A DNA stretch of 64,000 bases, taken from Streptosporangium pseudovulgare (lineage in GTDB: Bacteria > Actinomycetota > Actinomycetes > Streptosporangiales > Streptosporangiaceae). The position numbers and the translations under genes are program-made. The notes under the pieces are model-generated. The model saw nothing but the letters and a program-made list of their open reading frames with translations. It made no database searches and was not told the DNA's origin. Positions within the stretch are counted from its first letter, which is position 1, and every line of letters starts with the position of its first letter. The DNA lies in assembly GCF_014648055.1 (NCBI RefSeq), contig NZ_BMQJ01000011.1:218044-282043 (forward strand), written 5' to 3'. Shown piece by piece: positions 8,504 to 16,263 of the stretch.

Positions 8504-9457
8504 TCACTCGGCCACCGCGACGTAACGCCAGTCGTCGTCGGGATCCTCCTGCTCCGACAGGTCGACCTCGACGCCGGCGCCGGCGAAGGCCGCCCGGACC
8601 CGCTCGGTCATCTCGTCGCTCAGGTAGTGGTGGTGCAGGTCGAGGCGTGCGAGGTGGGTCAGCGGCTGGCCGGACAGCAGCGCCTCGGCCCCGGCGTCGG
8701 TCAGCGTGCCCATCGACAGGGCCAGCGACGTGAGCCGGGCCACCACCGGCGCCGACGCCACCGCCGCGGCGATCTCGTCCTGGATCTCACTGTCCTGCAG
8801 GCCCAGGTGGCGCAGGGCGGGCAGCCGCTCACCGGACAGGATCGGCGCCAGGTCCGCCACGGTGGCGTCTCCGCCGTACTCCGAGACGCCCAGCCACAGC
8901 TCCAGGTGTTCCAGGGCGGGCAGGTCGGATCCCGCGACGCCGCGCACGACCTGGGCGGGCAGCCCGCCCGTCTCGAACCGGAGCACCCTGAGGTTGCCGT
9001 GGCGGACCGGGTTCAGCGTGAGCCCGGTGCCCCCGCGCACCTCCAGCCGCTCCAGCAGCGGGAACGCCTCCAGCAGCGGGGTGACGTCGCTCTGCTGGAT
9101 CCAGGAGATCTCGCACTCCTCCGACGGCATCGCGCCGAGGAACAGGGAACGCAGGGCCGGGAGGCGGCCGGCGTTGCGGGCGAGCAGCTCGACGACCCGC
9201 GAGCTGTCCGTGTCGTAGGCCTCCTGCCAGCCGCCGATGATGAGCGCCTTGACCGCGGCGGTGTCCGTCTTCTCCAGAAACGTGGTGAACCGCTGCTCGT
9301 AGCCCTCACTCGAGTCGTAAACGCTCTCCCCGATCCGCCACGCCGCCTGGTCGGCGGCGGGCGTCCGGTCGCCGGAGTCCGGGACCACGATCGGCAGGCC
9401 GGCGTAGGTGCCGTCGTAGAGACCGTCGACGCGGTCGGTGAACTCGGTGTGGTCCAT
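8504..9457 (-). CDS. STM4015 family leucine-rich repeat protein
   Basis: A 317-residue protein, first gene of the operon. The N-terminal part (FTDRVDGLYDGTYAGLPIVVP and WRIGESVYDSSEGYEQRFTTFL) is the STM4015-specific region. From about residue 90 onward there are leucine-rich repeats (LPALRSLFLG, FPLLERLEVRG, LPALEHLELW, LPALRHLGLQDS, LTSLALSMG, LARLDLHH). The tail ends in an acidic stretch (SEQEDPDDD). No signal peptide is seen, so it should be cytoplasmic. LRR proteins usually bind other proteins; it may be the substrate or scaffold for the enzymes encoded downstream, which is inference. Confidence 0.85.
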   Translation of the reverse strand: MDHTEFTDRVDGLYDGTYAGLPIVVPDSGDRTPAADQAAWRIGESVYDSSEGYEQRFTTFLEKTDTAAVKALIIGGWQEAYDTDSSRVVELLARNAGRLPALRSLFLGAMPSEECEISWIQQSDVTPLLEAFPLLERLEVRGGTGLTLNPVRHGNLRVLRFETGGLPAQVVRGVAGSDLPALEHLELWLGVSEYGGDATVADLAPILSGERLPALRHLGLQDSEIQDEIAAAVASAPVVARLTSLALSMGTLTDAGAEALLSGQPLTHLARLDLHHHYLSDEMTERVRAAFAGAGVEVDLSEQEDPDDDWRYVAVAE

Positions 9458-9757
9458 CGGGGGCTCCCGTCAGCTGGAATGCGGCAGAAGACGTCCTACC
9501 AGAGATCACCGACACCCCGGGAACCGCGGTCCCCGCCGGCGGGGAGTCCCGGCGCCCTCCCCCACCCAGAAGCGGATCTCCCCGAAGGCATCCGGTGACC
9601 GGCGGCGATCCTCCGGCGACATCCGGTGATCGGCGACGGACCTCCGGCGACATCCGGTGACCGGTGGCGGGCCTCCGTTTCCGGCCGCGCGGGCGGCGAA
9701 CCGCAAACGCCGGCGGCGAGCCGGAACAACCGCGGAACCCCGGTGATTGTGACAATC
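9458..9757. other. Divergent intergenic region between STM4015 and the MFS gene
   Basis: This 300-bp stretch must hold promoters in both directions. It contains the 31-bp tandem repeat (9589-9677) and the palindrome at the MFS start. A TAGGAC box on the minus strand about 30 bases before the STM4015 ATG could be a -10 element but lacks a convincing -35. Short open frames here have no conserved features. Confidence 0.5.
9589..9677. repeat. 31-bp tandem repeat, about 2.9 copies
   Basis: Units start at 9589, 9620 and 9651, each with CATCCGGTGA followed by a diverged 21-bp remainder ending CTCCGGCGA; the third copy is cut short at about 9677. It lies in the spacer between divergent promoters. 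Confidence 0.9.
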
Positions 9758-9758
9758 A
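9744..9758. promoter_or_regulatory. 15-bp perfect palindrome at the MFS start codon
   Basis: TGATTGTGACAATCA is symmetric around one central G and its last base is the A of the ATG at 9758. No Shine-Dalgarno sequence precedes the ATG, so the transcript may be leaderless and the palindrome would cover the start site. It is a candidate repressor operator; the cognate regulator is not next door. Confidence 0.5.
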
Positions 9759-11191
9759 TGGACAACGGTCATCTCCGGCTCCGTTCGGCCACCGGCCGGT
9801 GGGTGCTCACCGCCACCGTGCTCGGCTCCGGCATCGCGCTGCTGGACGGAACGGTCGTGAACGTGGCGCTCCCCGCACTCGGCCGCGACCTGGACGCCGA
9901 CATGGCGGGCCTGCAGTGGACCGTCAACGCCTACACCCTCACCCTGGCCGGCCTGATCCTGCTGGGCGGCTCGCTGGGCGACCGGTACGGCAGGCGCCGG
10001 GTCTTCCTGACCGGCGTGGTGTGGTTCGCGCTCGCCTCGGCCGCGTGCGGCCTGGCGCCCGGGGTGGAGGCGCTGGCCGCGGCCCGCGCGCTGCAGGGTG
10101 TCGGCGGCGCCCTGCTGACCCCCGGGTCGCTGGCGATCATCCAGTCGTCCTTCGCCCCCGAGGACCGGCCCCGCGCGATCGGCGCCTGGTCGGGGCTGGG
10201 CGGGGTCGCGGCGGCCGTCGGGCCGCTGCTGGGCGGCTGGCTGGTGGAGACGGCCGGCTGGCGCTGGGTGTTCCTGATCAATCTGCCGCTGGCCGCGCTC
10301 GTGGTGGCGGTGACCGTACGGCACGTGCCCGAGAGCCGGGACGCCGGGGCCACCGGGCGGTTCGACGTGCTCGGCGCGGCGCTGGCCGCGCTGGCGCTGG
10401 CCGGGATCACCTACGGCCTGATCGGCCTGTCGGCGCCCTGGGTCGTGGCGGGCGCGGCGCTGGGCGCGGCGTTCGCCTGGCTGGAGGTCAGGCGCTCACC
10501 GGACGCCCTCGTGCCGATCGGGGTGTTCGCCTCGCCGGTCTTCGTCGCGGTCAACGCCGTCACGCTGGTCATGTACGCCGCGATGGGCGTGGTGTTCTTC
10601 CTGCTCGTCGTCCAACTCCAGGTCTCGGCCGGCTTCTCGCCGATGGCCGCCGGATCGGCGATGATCCCGATCACCGTGCTGATGCTGCTGCTGTCGCCGG
10701 CGGCGGGCGAGCTGGCCAGGCGGATCGGCCCGCGCGTCCCGATGGCGGGCGGCATCCTGCTGTGCGCCGCCGCGCTGGTGCCGATGTCGTGGATCGGCCC
10801 CGGCTCCTCCTACGTGACGGGCGTGCTGCTGCCGGTGTCGCTGTTCGGCCTGGGCCTGTCGGCGGCGGTGGCTCCGCTCACCGCCACCGTGCTGGCCAGC
10901 GCCGCCGACCGCTACGCGGGTGTGGCCAGCGGCGTCAACAACGCCCTGGCCAGGACCGGCGGACTGCTGGCGGTCGCCGCGATCCCGCCCCTGGTGGGCC
11001 TGACCGGCGACGCCCTGCGGGACCCCACGGCCTTCACCGCCGGGTTCCGCGTGACGATGCTGGTCGGCGCGGTGATGATGGCCGCCGCCGCGGTGGCCGC
11101 CTTCTGGACCATCCGCCGCAACGTTCTCGCCGGGGAGGACACGGCGCCGCTCAGCGGCGCACCAGCCGGGCCAGGCCCGGATAGTCGGTGA
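9758..11191 (+). CDS. MFS drug exporter, DHA2 (EmrB/QacA) type
   Basis: A 477-residue integral membrane protein with about 14 hydrophobic segments, the number typical of the DHA2 family. Segment 1 carries LLDGTVVNVALPALGRDL (family motif D1), and the loop after segment 2 carries GSLGDRYGRRRVF (motif A). Proton-driven export of hydrophobic or cationic compounds is expected; the substrate is unknown. ATG 9758 is chosen because the first membrane helix starts about 12 residues later and the upstream frame is repeat-derived. The 3' end overlaps the convergent glycolipid-binding-like gene by 41 bp. Confidence 0.88.
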   Translation: MDNGHLRLRSATGRWVLTATVLGSGIALLDGTVVNVALPALGRDLDADMAGLQWTVNAYTLTLAGLILLGGSLGDRYGRRRVFLTGVVWFALASAACGLAPGVEALAAARALQGVGGALLTPGSLAIIQSSFAPEDRPRAIGAWSGLGGVAAAVGPLLGGWLVETAGWRWVFLINLPLAALVVAVTVRHVPESRDAGATGRFDVLGAALAALALAGITYGLIGLSAPWVVAGAALGAAFAWLEVRRSPDALVPIGVFASPVFVAVNAVTLVMYAAMGVVFFLLVVQLQVSAGFSPMAAGSAMIPITVLMLLLSPAAGELARRIGPRVPMAGGILLCAAALVPMSWIGPGSSYVTGVLLPVSLFGLGLSAAVAPLTATVLASAADRYAGVASGVNNALARTGGLLAVAAIPPLVGLTGDALRDPTAFTAGFRVTMLVGAVMMAAAAVAAFWTIRRNVLAGEDTAPLSGAPAGPGPDSR

Positions 11192-11723
11192 CGATCCCGT
11201 CGACGTCGAAGGACAGGTCCGCGGTGAAGCCCTCGCTCTCGTAGCGCACCAGACCGGGTTCCAGGTGGGTGTAGCGCTGGGCGTGGCGCAGCACCCGCAG
11301 GTGGGGCACCTCCACCAGGGCCATGACGAGGTCCATCCGCCCCTCGCACTCGTTGAGGCCGTGGCGCAGCACCGGCATCGTGTTGGTCAGCGGCGACAGC
11401 CCCAGGTCGCAGTCGAGCGCGCCGTTGAGGGCCTGGACGTTCCCGCCCGGCGACGGCCCGGCCAGGTGCCCCACCTCCTTGGTCTCGCACGACCAGGCGC
11501 CGTGCTCGGAGCGGCGCAGGTCGAGCGCCCGGTGCCAGCCCGCGCCGTGGACCCGTACCGACAGCATCTCGGTCATGTAACCGGGGAAGGTCCGCAGGGT
11601 GTACTCCAGCCGGTAGGGCAGCGGATCCGCGCCGATCGCCACCCCGACCGCCACCAGTTCGGATGCGAGGTCCACCTCCGCGTACTCGGCGCCCTCGTCC
11701 TTCAGCCACACGAGTGCCCGCAT
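11151..11723 (-). CDS. Putative glycolipid-binding domain protein (DUF1089 type)
   Basis: A 190-residue protein starting MRALVWLKDEGAEYAEVDL. The pattern of a leading Trp, LPYRLEYTLRTFPGYMTEMLSVRV, a central DLRRSEHGAWSC, DLGLSPLTNTMPVLRHGL and the ending DVDGIVTDYPGLARLV is typical of the DUF1089 family, whose solved members have a barrel fold proposed to bind glycolipids. No signal peptide is seen. The convergent MFS gene overlaps its 3' end by 41 bp, so the two C-termini share DNA on opposite strands. Confidence 0.8.
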   Translation of the reverse strand: MRALVWLKDEGAEYAEVDLASELVAVGVAIGADPLPYRLEYTLRTFPGYMTEMLSVRVHGAGWHRALDLRRSEHGAWSCETKEVGHLAGPSPGGNVQALNGALDCDLGLSPLTNTMPVLRHGLNECEGRMDLVMALVEVPHLRVLRHAQRYTHLEPGLVRYESEGFTADLSFDVDGIVTDYPGLARLVRR

Positions 11724-11890
11724 CGTTCGCTCCCCCCTCCGTCCGGCGTCCCGCCCCCGGGGAAAACCGGCCGACGGCACCGACCTACCCCCGTGGCCTC
11801 CCCCGGAACCGCGGGTCCGCGGGGTGACCGCCCCGTGTCCCGCGGCCCGCCCCCGAGCCGGTCCGGGCCCGCCGGGACACCGGGCCGCCG

Positions 11891-11930
11891 GGACAGAAGG
11901 CACCAGAAGGCGCCAGAAGGTGTCAGAAGG
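11891..11930. repeat. 10-bp tandem repeat across the P450 stop codon
   Basis: Four exact-length 10-bp units, each ending AGAAGG (GGACAGAAGG, CACCAGAAGG, CGCCAGAAGG, TGTCAGAAGG). The stop codon of the minus-strand P450 gene (11923-11925) is inside the last unit. Confidence 0.9.
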
Positions 11931-13152
11931 TGAACGCCTGCCGGCGGACGCTGTTGTCGAAGTTGGACACCAGCAGCTCCGGCTCGCCGACCGTGCGGAT
12001 CATCGGCAGCCGGGTGAACAGCTCGCGGAACATCGTCCGGATCTCCAGGCGGGCGAGGTTGGCCCCCAGGCAGAAGTGCGGGCCCGGCCCGCCGAACCCG
12101 ACGTGCGGCTTGGTGTCGCGGGTGATGTCGAACCGGTCGGGGTCGGGGAAGACCGCCTCGTCGCGGTTGGCCGAGCCGTAGAAGAGCACGACCTTGTCCC
12201 CGCGCCTCAGGCGCAGGCCGCGCAGGTCGTGGTCCTGGGTGACGGTGCGGCGGAACTGCATGATGGGCGAGACGTGGCGGACCATCTCCTCGACCGCCCC
12301 GCCGATGCGCCCCTCGAAGTCCTCAAGCAGCGCGCTGCGCTGGTCGGGGTGGTCGGTGAGCAGCTTCATGCCGTGCGCCATGGTGTTGCGGGCCGTCTCG
12401 TTGCCCGCGACGAGCAGCAGCGCGAAGAACGACCCCAGCTCGCGGTCGGTGAGCCTCTCCCCGTCCACGTTGGCGGTGACCAGCGCCGAGATCAGGTCGC
12501 CGCGCGGCTCCCTGGCACGTTCCCGGCCGAGGCGGATCACCAGGCGCTGCAGGGCGAGGAGCGCGACGGTGTTCTGCGTGGCCATCCGCACGGTGTGCGG
12601 CAGGCTGGGCCGTATCCCGCTGTAGGCGGTGGAGATGTCCACCTGCCGGTGCACCGCGGCCCGCACGTCGTCGGGGATGCCCATCATGTCGCAGATGACG
12701 TGGATGGGCAGCCGGGCGGCGACCTGGGTGACGAAGTCGCGCGGCCCCTCGGCCAGCACGTCGTCGACGATCCGGGCGCAGGCGGCCTCGATGCCGCCCT
12801 GCAGCCCGGCGAGCATCTTGGGGCTGAACGCGCGTGAGACGATGCGGCGCAGCCGGGCGTGCCGGGGGTCGTCCATGTTGACCATGGACTCGCCGAACAC
12901 GTGCTTGACCCAGCCGGGCGGTTCGGGGCTGGTCACGCCCGGCTCGCTGGAGAACACCCTGGCGTTGCGGCTGGCCTCCACCACGTCGGCGTGCCGGACC
13001 AGCGCGTAGAAGCCCTTGCCGGAGCGGAGCAGCGGCACCCGCTTCTCCGCGAAGAACACCGGCCGGTCCAGGGCGCGCAACCGGGCGAACGCCTCGTGAC
13101 GTTCCTTGGGCGGGCGGCGCCAGAAGTCAAGATCAGCCAGGTCGATGCGCAT
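11923..13152 (-). CDS. Cytochrome P450 (CYP124/125/142-like class)
   Basis: A 409-residue soluble bacterial P450. The heme loop FGGPGPHFCLG places the thiolate ligand at C361, the I-helix carries LLVAGNETARNT, and the K-helix carries EMVRH as ExxR. The N-terminal VNMDDPRHARLRRIVSRAFSP block resembles actinobacterial CYP124/125/142 enzymes, which oxidise sterol side chains or branched lipids; assignment of substrate is inference. ATG 13152 is chosen because MRIDLADLDFW is the usual start. No ferredoxin or reductase gene is adjacent, so redox partners must be supplied elsewhere. The gene stands alone. Confidence 0.87.
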   Translation of the reverse strand: MRIDLADLDFWRRPPKERHEAFARLRALDRPVFFAEKRVPLLRSGKGFYALVRHADVVEASRNARVFSSEPGVTSPEPPGWVKHVFGESMVNMDDPRHARLRRIVSRAFSPKMLAGLQGGIEAACARIVDDVLAEGPRDFVTQVAARLPIHVICDMMGIPDDVRAAVHRQVDISTAYSGIRPSLPHTVRMATQNTVALLALQRLVIRLGRERAREPRGDLISALVTANVDGERLTDRELGSFFALLLVAGNETARNTMAHGMKLLTDHPDQRSALLEDFEGRIGGAVEEMVRHVSPIMQFRRTVTQDHDLRGLRLRRGDKVVLFYGSANRDEAVFPDPDRFDITRDTKPHVGFGGPGPHFCLGANLARLEIRTMFRELFTRLPMIRTVGEPELLVSNFDNSVRRQAFTF

Positions 13153-13414
13153 GACCTCAATCCTGACACGGCCTTTACCCAAGCCGATCGCCCCTGACCA
13201 GGTCTTTACCTTACCGAACTGTGATATAGCGCAACCCGTATCCGCGTCGACCACGGGGACTTCATCTTCTTGTGAGCCGGATGCCCGGATCCCCGCGGGC
13301 CATTCGTCTCCGCGCCCCCGGCGGGCGCGGCGGCCCGCCCCGGCACCGGGGCGGGCGTCCGCCCGGCGGCGACCCTGGCCGTCGCCGCCGGGGACGCGCT
13401 CCTCGGCTACGCCC

Positions 13415-13975
13415 TCACCGGACCTTCGACTTCGCGGTGACGCGGCTGCGGATCGTCTTGGCGAGCGCGCCGAGCGAGACGTGCCGGTCGGAGGTGACGG
13501 CCGCGCCGAACCTCGCCACGGCGGTGCCGCGGCGGCGGACCACCCAGCCCCGGATCTTGACGGTCGTCGAGTCCCCCTTGTCGAGCGAGGTGACCAGGCA
13601 CCGTACGGTGCGTCCCTTGGTGGAGCACTTGACGCTGCGCGGCTTGGCGATCACCTTCACCGCCCGGAAGGCGCGGGAGAAGTCGCCGGTGAGCGCCAGG
13701 TAGTGCTGTCCCTTGGCGCTCTTGTTGCGGACCTTGACGGTGTAGGTGAGATAGCCGCCCCGGTGGGTGTACTTGGGGAAGTACACGTCGTAGCGGAAGT
13801 TCCTCGGGGGAGCGGCGGCGGTCCGGGCGGCCGCGGCGGTGGCGGCCCGGGCCGCCGCGGGGGGTGCCGCCGCCGCGGCGGCCGGCGAGGCGGGGACAAG
13901 AAGGGTGCCGCCCGCCGCCGCGGCGAGAGCCGCGGCGGCGAGCCTCTTGGGGAGGTAGCTCATAAGCCGCATCAT
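13415..13975 (-). CDS. Secreted protein with a conserved-repeat-like (DUF11/CARDB-type) domain
   Basis: A 186-residue protein. Residues 1-35 form a signal peptide (Lys/Arg, then an Ala-rich hydrophobic stretch ending ASPAAAA), followed by an Ala/Pro linker to about residue 57. The remainder (NFRYDVYFPKYTHRGGYLTYTVKVRN, then KCSTKGRTVRCLVTSLDKGDSTTVKIRGWV) looks like an immunoglobulin-like beta-sandwich with one likely disulfide. The tail is very basic. ATG 13975, 13972 and 13963 are possible starts. The function is unknown; an extracellular or cell-wall role is inferred. A second open frame over the same DNA lacks any of these properties. Confidence 0.65.
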   Translation of the reverse strand: MMRLMSYLPKRLAAAALAAAAGGTLLVPASPAAAAAAPPAAARAATAAAARTAAAPPRNFRYDVYFPKYTHRGGYLTYTVKVRNKSAKGQHYLALTGDFSRAFRAVKVIAKPRSVKCSTKGRTVRCLVTSLDKGDSTTVKIRGWVVRRRGTAVARFGAAVTSDRHVSLGALAKTIRSRVTAKSKVR

Positions 13976-14094
13976 CCATCAAAACCATCGGGATTCCCCG
14001 GGCTGTCCGGAACGAATTCGACGCGGCCGTCCGCCCGGGGCCGTACGGCCGCGAGGAGGCAGCCCGCGCGGAAGGACCGTACGGGCCCGCGGTG

Positions 14095-14943
14095 TCAGGC
14101 GGGCGCCGGGACGCCGAGGTACGGCGCGAGGTGGGCGTTGAGCGCGCCGCAGCCGAGATACTTCTCCACGGTGTGGACGTCGAACCGGTCCAGGTTCACC
14201 AGGGCCTCCTGGTCCACCCCGGTGAAGCAGGCGCGCAGGCTCGGGGGGATCGCCGCGATGTCGTCCTTGTCGGCGATGTTGACCCAGCGACGGACCCCCG
14301 GCGGCCGGGCGCCCCAGCCGTTGACCGGCGCGGGCAGCAACCGCTCGAAGATCACGCCGCGCATGCCGAGCGGGCTGCCGAGGGTGATCAGCAGCTCCAC
14401 CTCCAGGCCCGGGTCGGACCACAGCGTCTCGTAGGCCACCACGCTGCCGAGCGAGTGCGCGATCACCGCCTTCGGCCGGTTGCGCCTGATCACCTCGGCC
14501 ACCGCCGACCGCACCTTCGCCCGCACCCCGCCGTCCGCGGCGAGGTAGGCGGCGACCTCCGGGCAGAAGAACCCGGCGAAACCGGCCGCGTCGGCCCGCA
14601 TGCGCTCCAGCAGCCAGCGGGTCATCCGGTTCAGCGCCCCGGTCAGCCCCTCCCCCACCGCGTCGAGCTGCCTGGCCCAGGCGACGAAGACCTCCTGCGT
14701 CCCGGCGTCCATGCGCTCCACGGCCCGCGGCGCCTCGTTCCCGTGCCCGCCCAGCAGGTGGGCGTAGTAGGCGATCTCGGCGAGGTAGCGCTCCCCGCCG
14801 TACGGCCGGCCGCCGGTCAGCCCGGCGTGCAGGTAGCGGTCCCACTTGCCGCGCATCACGGTGGCGGCGCCCGCGACGGAGCTCCCGGCGTCGCGGTAGT
14901 AGTGGTACTTGCCTATCCCGTGCACACCGACGATCTTCTCCAC
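14095..14943 (-). CDS. Alpha/beta-hydrolase fold protein
   Basis: A 282-residue protein from GTG 14943. The N-terminus IVGVHGIGKYHYYR resembles the first strand and oxyanion loop of alpha/beta hydrolases. AVIAHSLGSVVAYE is the nucleophile elbow with Ser, having Ala where most family members have Gly; LLITLGSPLGM follows. A late Asp (NIADKDDIAA) and a His (ALNAHLAPYLG) could complete the triad. No signal peptide is seen. The family is close to lipases or esterases of unknown substrate. The longer open frame upstream of GTG 14943 has no conserved content. It is a single gene divergent from arfB. Confidence 0.7.
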   Translation of the reverse strand: MEKIVGVHGIGKYHYYRDAGSSVAGAATVMRGKWDRYLHAGLTGGRPYGGERYLAEIAYYAHLLGGHGNEAPRAVERMDAGTQEVFVAWARQLDAVGEGLTGALNRMTRWLLERMRADAAGFAGFFCPEVAAYLAADGGVRAKVRSAVAEVIRRNRPKAVIAHSLGSVVAYETLWSDPGLEVELLITLGSPLGMRGVIFERLLPAPVNGWGARPPGVRRWVNIADKDDIAAIPPSLRACFTGVDQEALVNLDRFDVHTVEKYLGCGALNAHLAPYLGVPAPA

Positions 14944-15236
14944 GTGCCCCGTCCCTCGCTCGGCCGATCCGCGCTCGCCCCCGGTCGCCCGGGCGTCGGC
15001 GCCGGCGGCCGTCCGCGTCCCGCCCGGGGAGCTCCGCACCGTCGGCGCCCGGCGACCGGCCGGGCCGCATGTCACTGTGGCGGAAGCCGGGACGCGCCAC
15101 AAGAGCGTCTCCCGCCGGCCGGGGCAGTACAGGGCATAAATCGCTTGATCGACGGGTTTGACCGCTGGTTATCCTGGAACCCTTCTCCCGGAAGACCCCC
15201 ACCGCCATCCGCACCAGTGACGAGGAGCCAGTCGCC

Positions 15237-15659
15237 ATGCCCGGTCCGCTTCAGATCAGCGGCTCGGTCATCGTGCCCGAGACCGAGCTCCGCTGGCGCT
15301 TCTCCCGCTCCTCGGGCCCGGGCGGCCAGGGGGTCAACACCACCGACAGCCGGGTCGAGCTCGGCTTCGACCTCGCCGCCACCGACGCCTTCCCCCCGGC
15401 CCTCAAGGACCGGGCCCTTTCACGCCTCGGCCCCCGCCTGGTGAACGGCGTCATCACCGTCACCGCCTCGGAGTTCCGCTCCCAGCTGCGCAACCGGGAG
15501 GCCGCCGGGATGCGCCTGGCCCAGCTCCTGCGCGAGGCGATCGCCCCGCCCGCCAGGAAGCGCCGCCCCACCAAGCCCAGCCGGGGCGCCGTCGAACGCC
15601 GCATCGCCGACAAGAAGCGGCGCTCGGAGCTCAAGCGCCTGCGCCGCGACGGCCCCTGA
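15237..15659 (+). CDS. arfB: Alternative ribosome-rescue factor ArfB (YaeJ-type peptidyl-tRNA hydrolase)
   Basis: A 140-residue protein of the expected length. The GGQ motif sits at residues 29-31 in SSGPGGQGVNTTDSRVEL, which is the catalytic loop of class I release factor relatives. The C-terminal tail is strongly basic (KRRPTKPSRG, KKRRSELKRLRRDG), as needed for insertion in the empty mRNA channel of stalled ribosomes. GAGGAG lies 9-14 bases before the ATG. It hydrolyses peptidyl-tRNA on non-stop ribosomes. It stands alone and divergent from the hydrolase gene. Confidence 0.93.
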   Translation: MPGPLQISGSVIVPETELRWRFSRSSGPGGQGVNTTDSRVELGFDLAATDAFPPALKDRALSRLGPRLVNGVITVTASEFRSQLRNREAAGMRLAQLLREAIAPPARKRRPTKPSRGAVERRIADKKRRSELKRLRRDGP

Positions 15660-15887
15660 GCCGGGACGGGCCCCGGCCGCGACGGGCTCCCGGCCGCGAC
15701 GCGACCACGCGAGCGTGCCCGCGCGAGGCGCGGCCGGACGACCGATTCCCGCGCGGAACGCACCGGAGAACTGCCTATACATGACGGATTCCGGGCATCC
15801 GCCCACCCCCTACCGTGGTGACCCGTACAAGGGAGAGCGGGACGCGAGCACCCGCCGGCCCCGCCGCCGTCACCACGGGAGGACACC

Positions 15888-16211
15888 GTGACCGCCTACG
15901 CCGTCGCACACCTGCACCGGACCGAGATCGGCCCCGAGATCACCGAGTACCTCGAGAGGATCCAGGACACCCTGGACCCCCACTCCGGCCGCTTCGTCAT
16001 CCACGGCGCCCCCGCCGAGGTCCTGGAGGGCACCTGGCCCGGCGCCCTGATCGTCATCTCCTTCCCCGGCATGGCCGAGGCCCGCGCCTGGTACGACTCC
16101 CCCGCCTACCGGGCGATCCTGCCCCTGCGCACCCGCAACGCCGACGGCGACACCATCCTCATCGACGGGGTGCCCGACGACCACCTCGCCACCGACGTCC
16201 TCAAGGGCTGA
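15888..16211 (+). CDS. DUF1330 domain protein
   Basis: A 107-residue protein starting at GTG 15888 after a GGGAGGA ribosome-binding site. The family pattern is clear: YAVAHLHRTEIGPEITEYLERIQDTLDPHSGRFVIHG, then GTWPGALIVISFPGMAEARAWYDSPAYRAILPLR. This ferredoxin-like dimeric alpha-beta barrel fold is related to stress-responsive and monooxygenase-like proteins; no activity is established. It is a single gene, convergent with the DinB-like gene downstream. Confidence 0.88.
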   Translation: MTAYAVAHLHRTEIGPEITEYLERIQDTLDPHSGRFVIHGAPAEVLEGTWPGALIVISFPGMAEARAWYDSPAYRAILPLRTRNADGDTILIDGVPDDHLATDVLKG

Positions 16212-16263
16212 CCCGGAAGGCACGGTCCGTCCCGTCCGGCCCGGCCGCCGGCGCACGGCCCGC

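Noticed and set aside
9496..9765. An 89-codon minus-strand frame upstream of STM4015, considered as a peptide precursor for the radical SAM enzymes
   Set aside because: It is largely made of the 31-bp tandem repeat, is Arg/Gly/Pro-rich, lacks a plausible leader-core layout, and STM4015 clusters are not known to need one.
13407..13988. Alternative minus-strand frame over the secreted protein gene
   Set aside because: It lacks a signal peptide and is Arg/Gly/Pro-rich, whereas the accepted frame has a signal peptide and a plausible folded domain.
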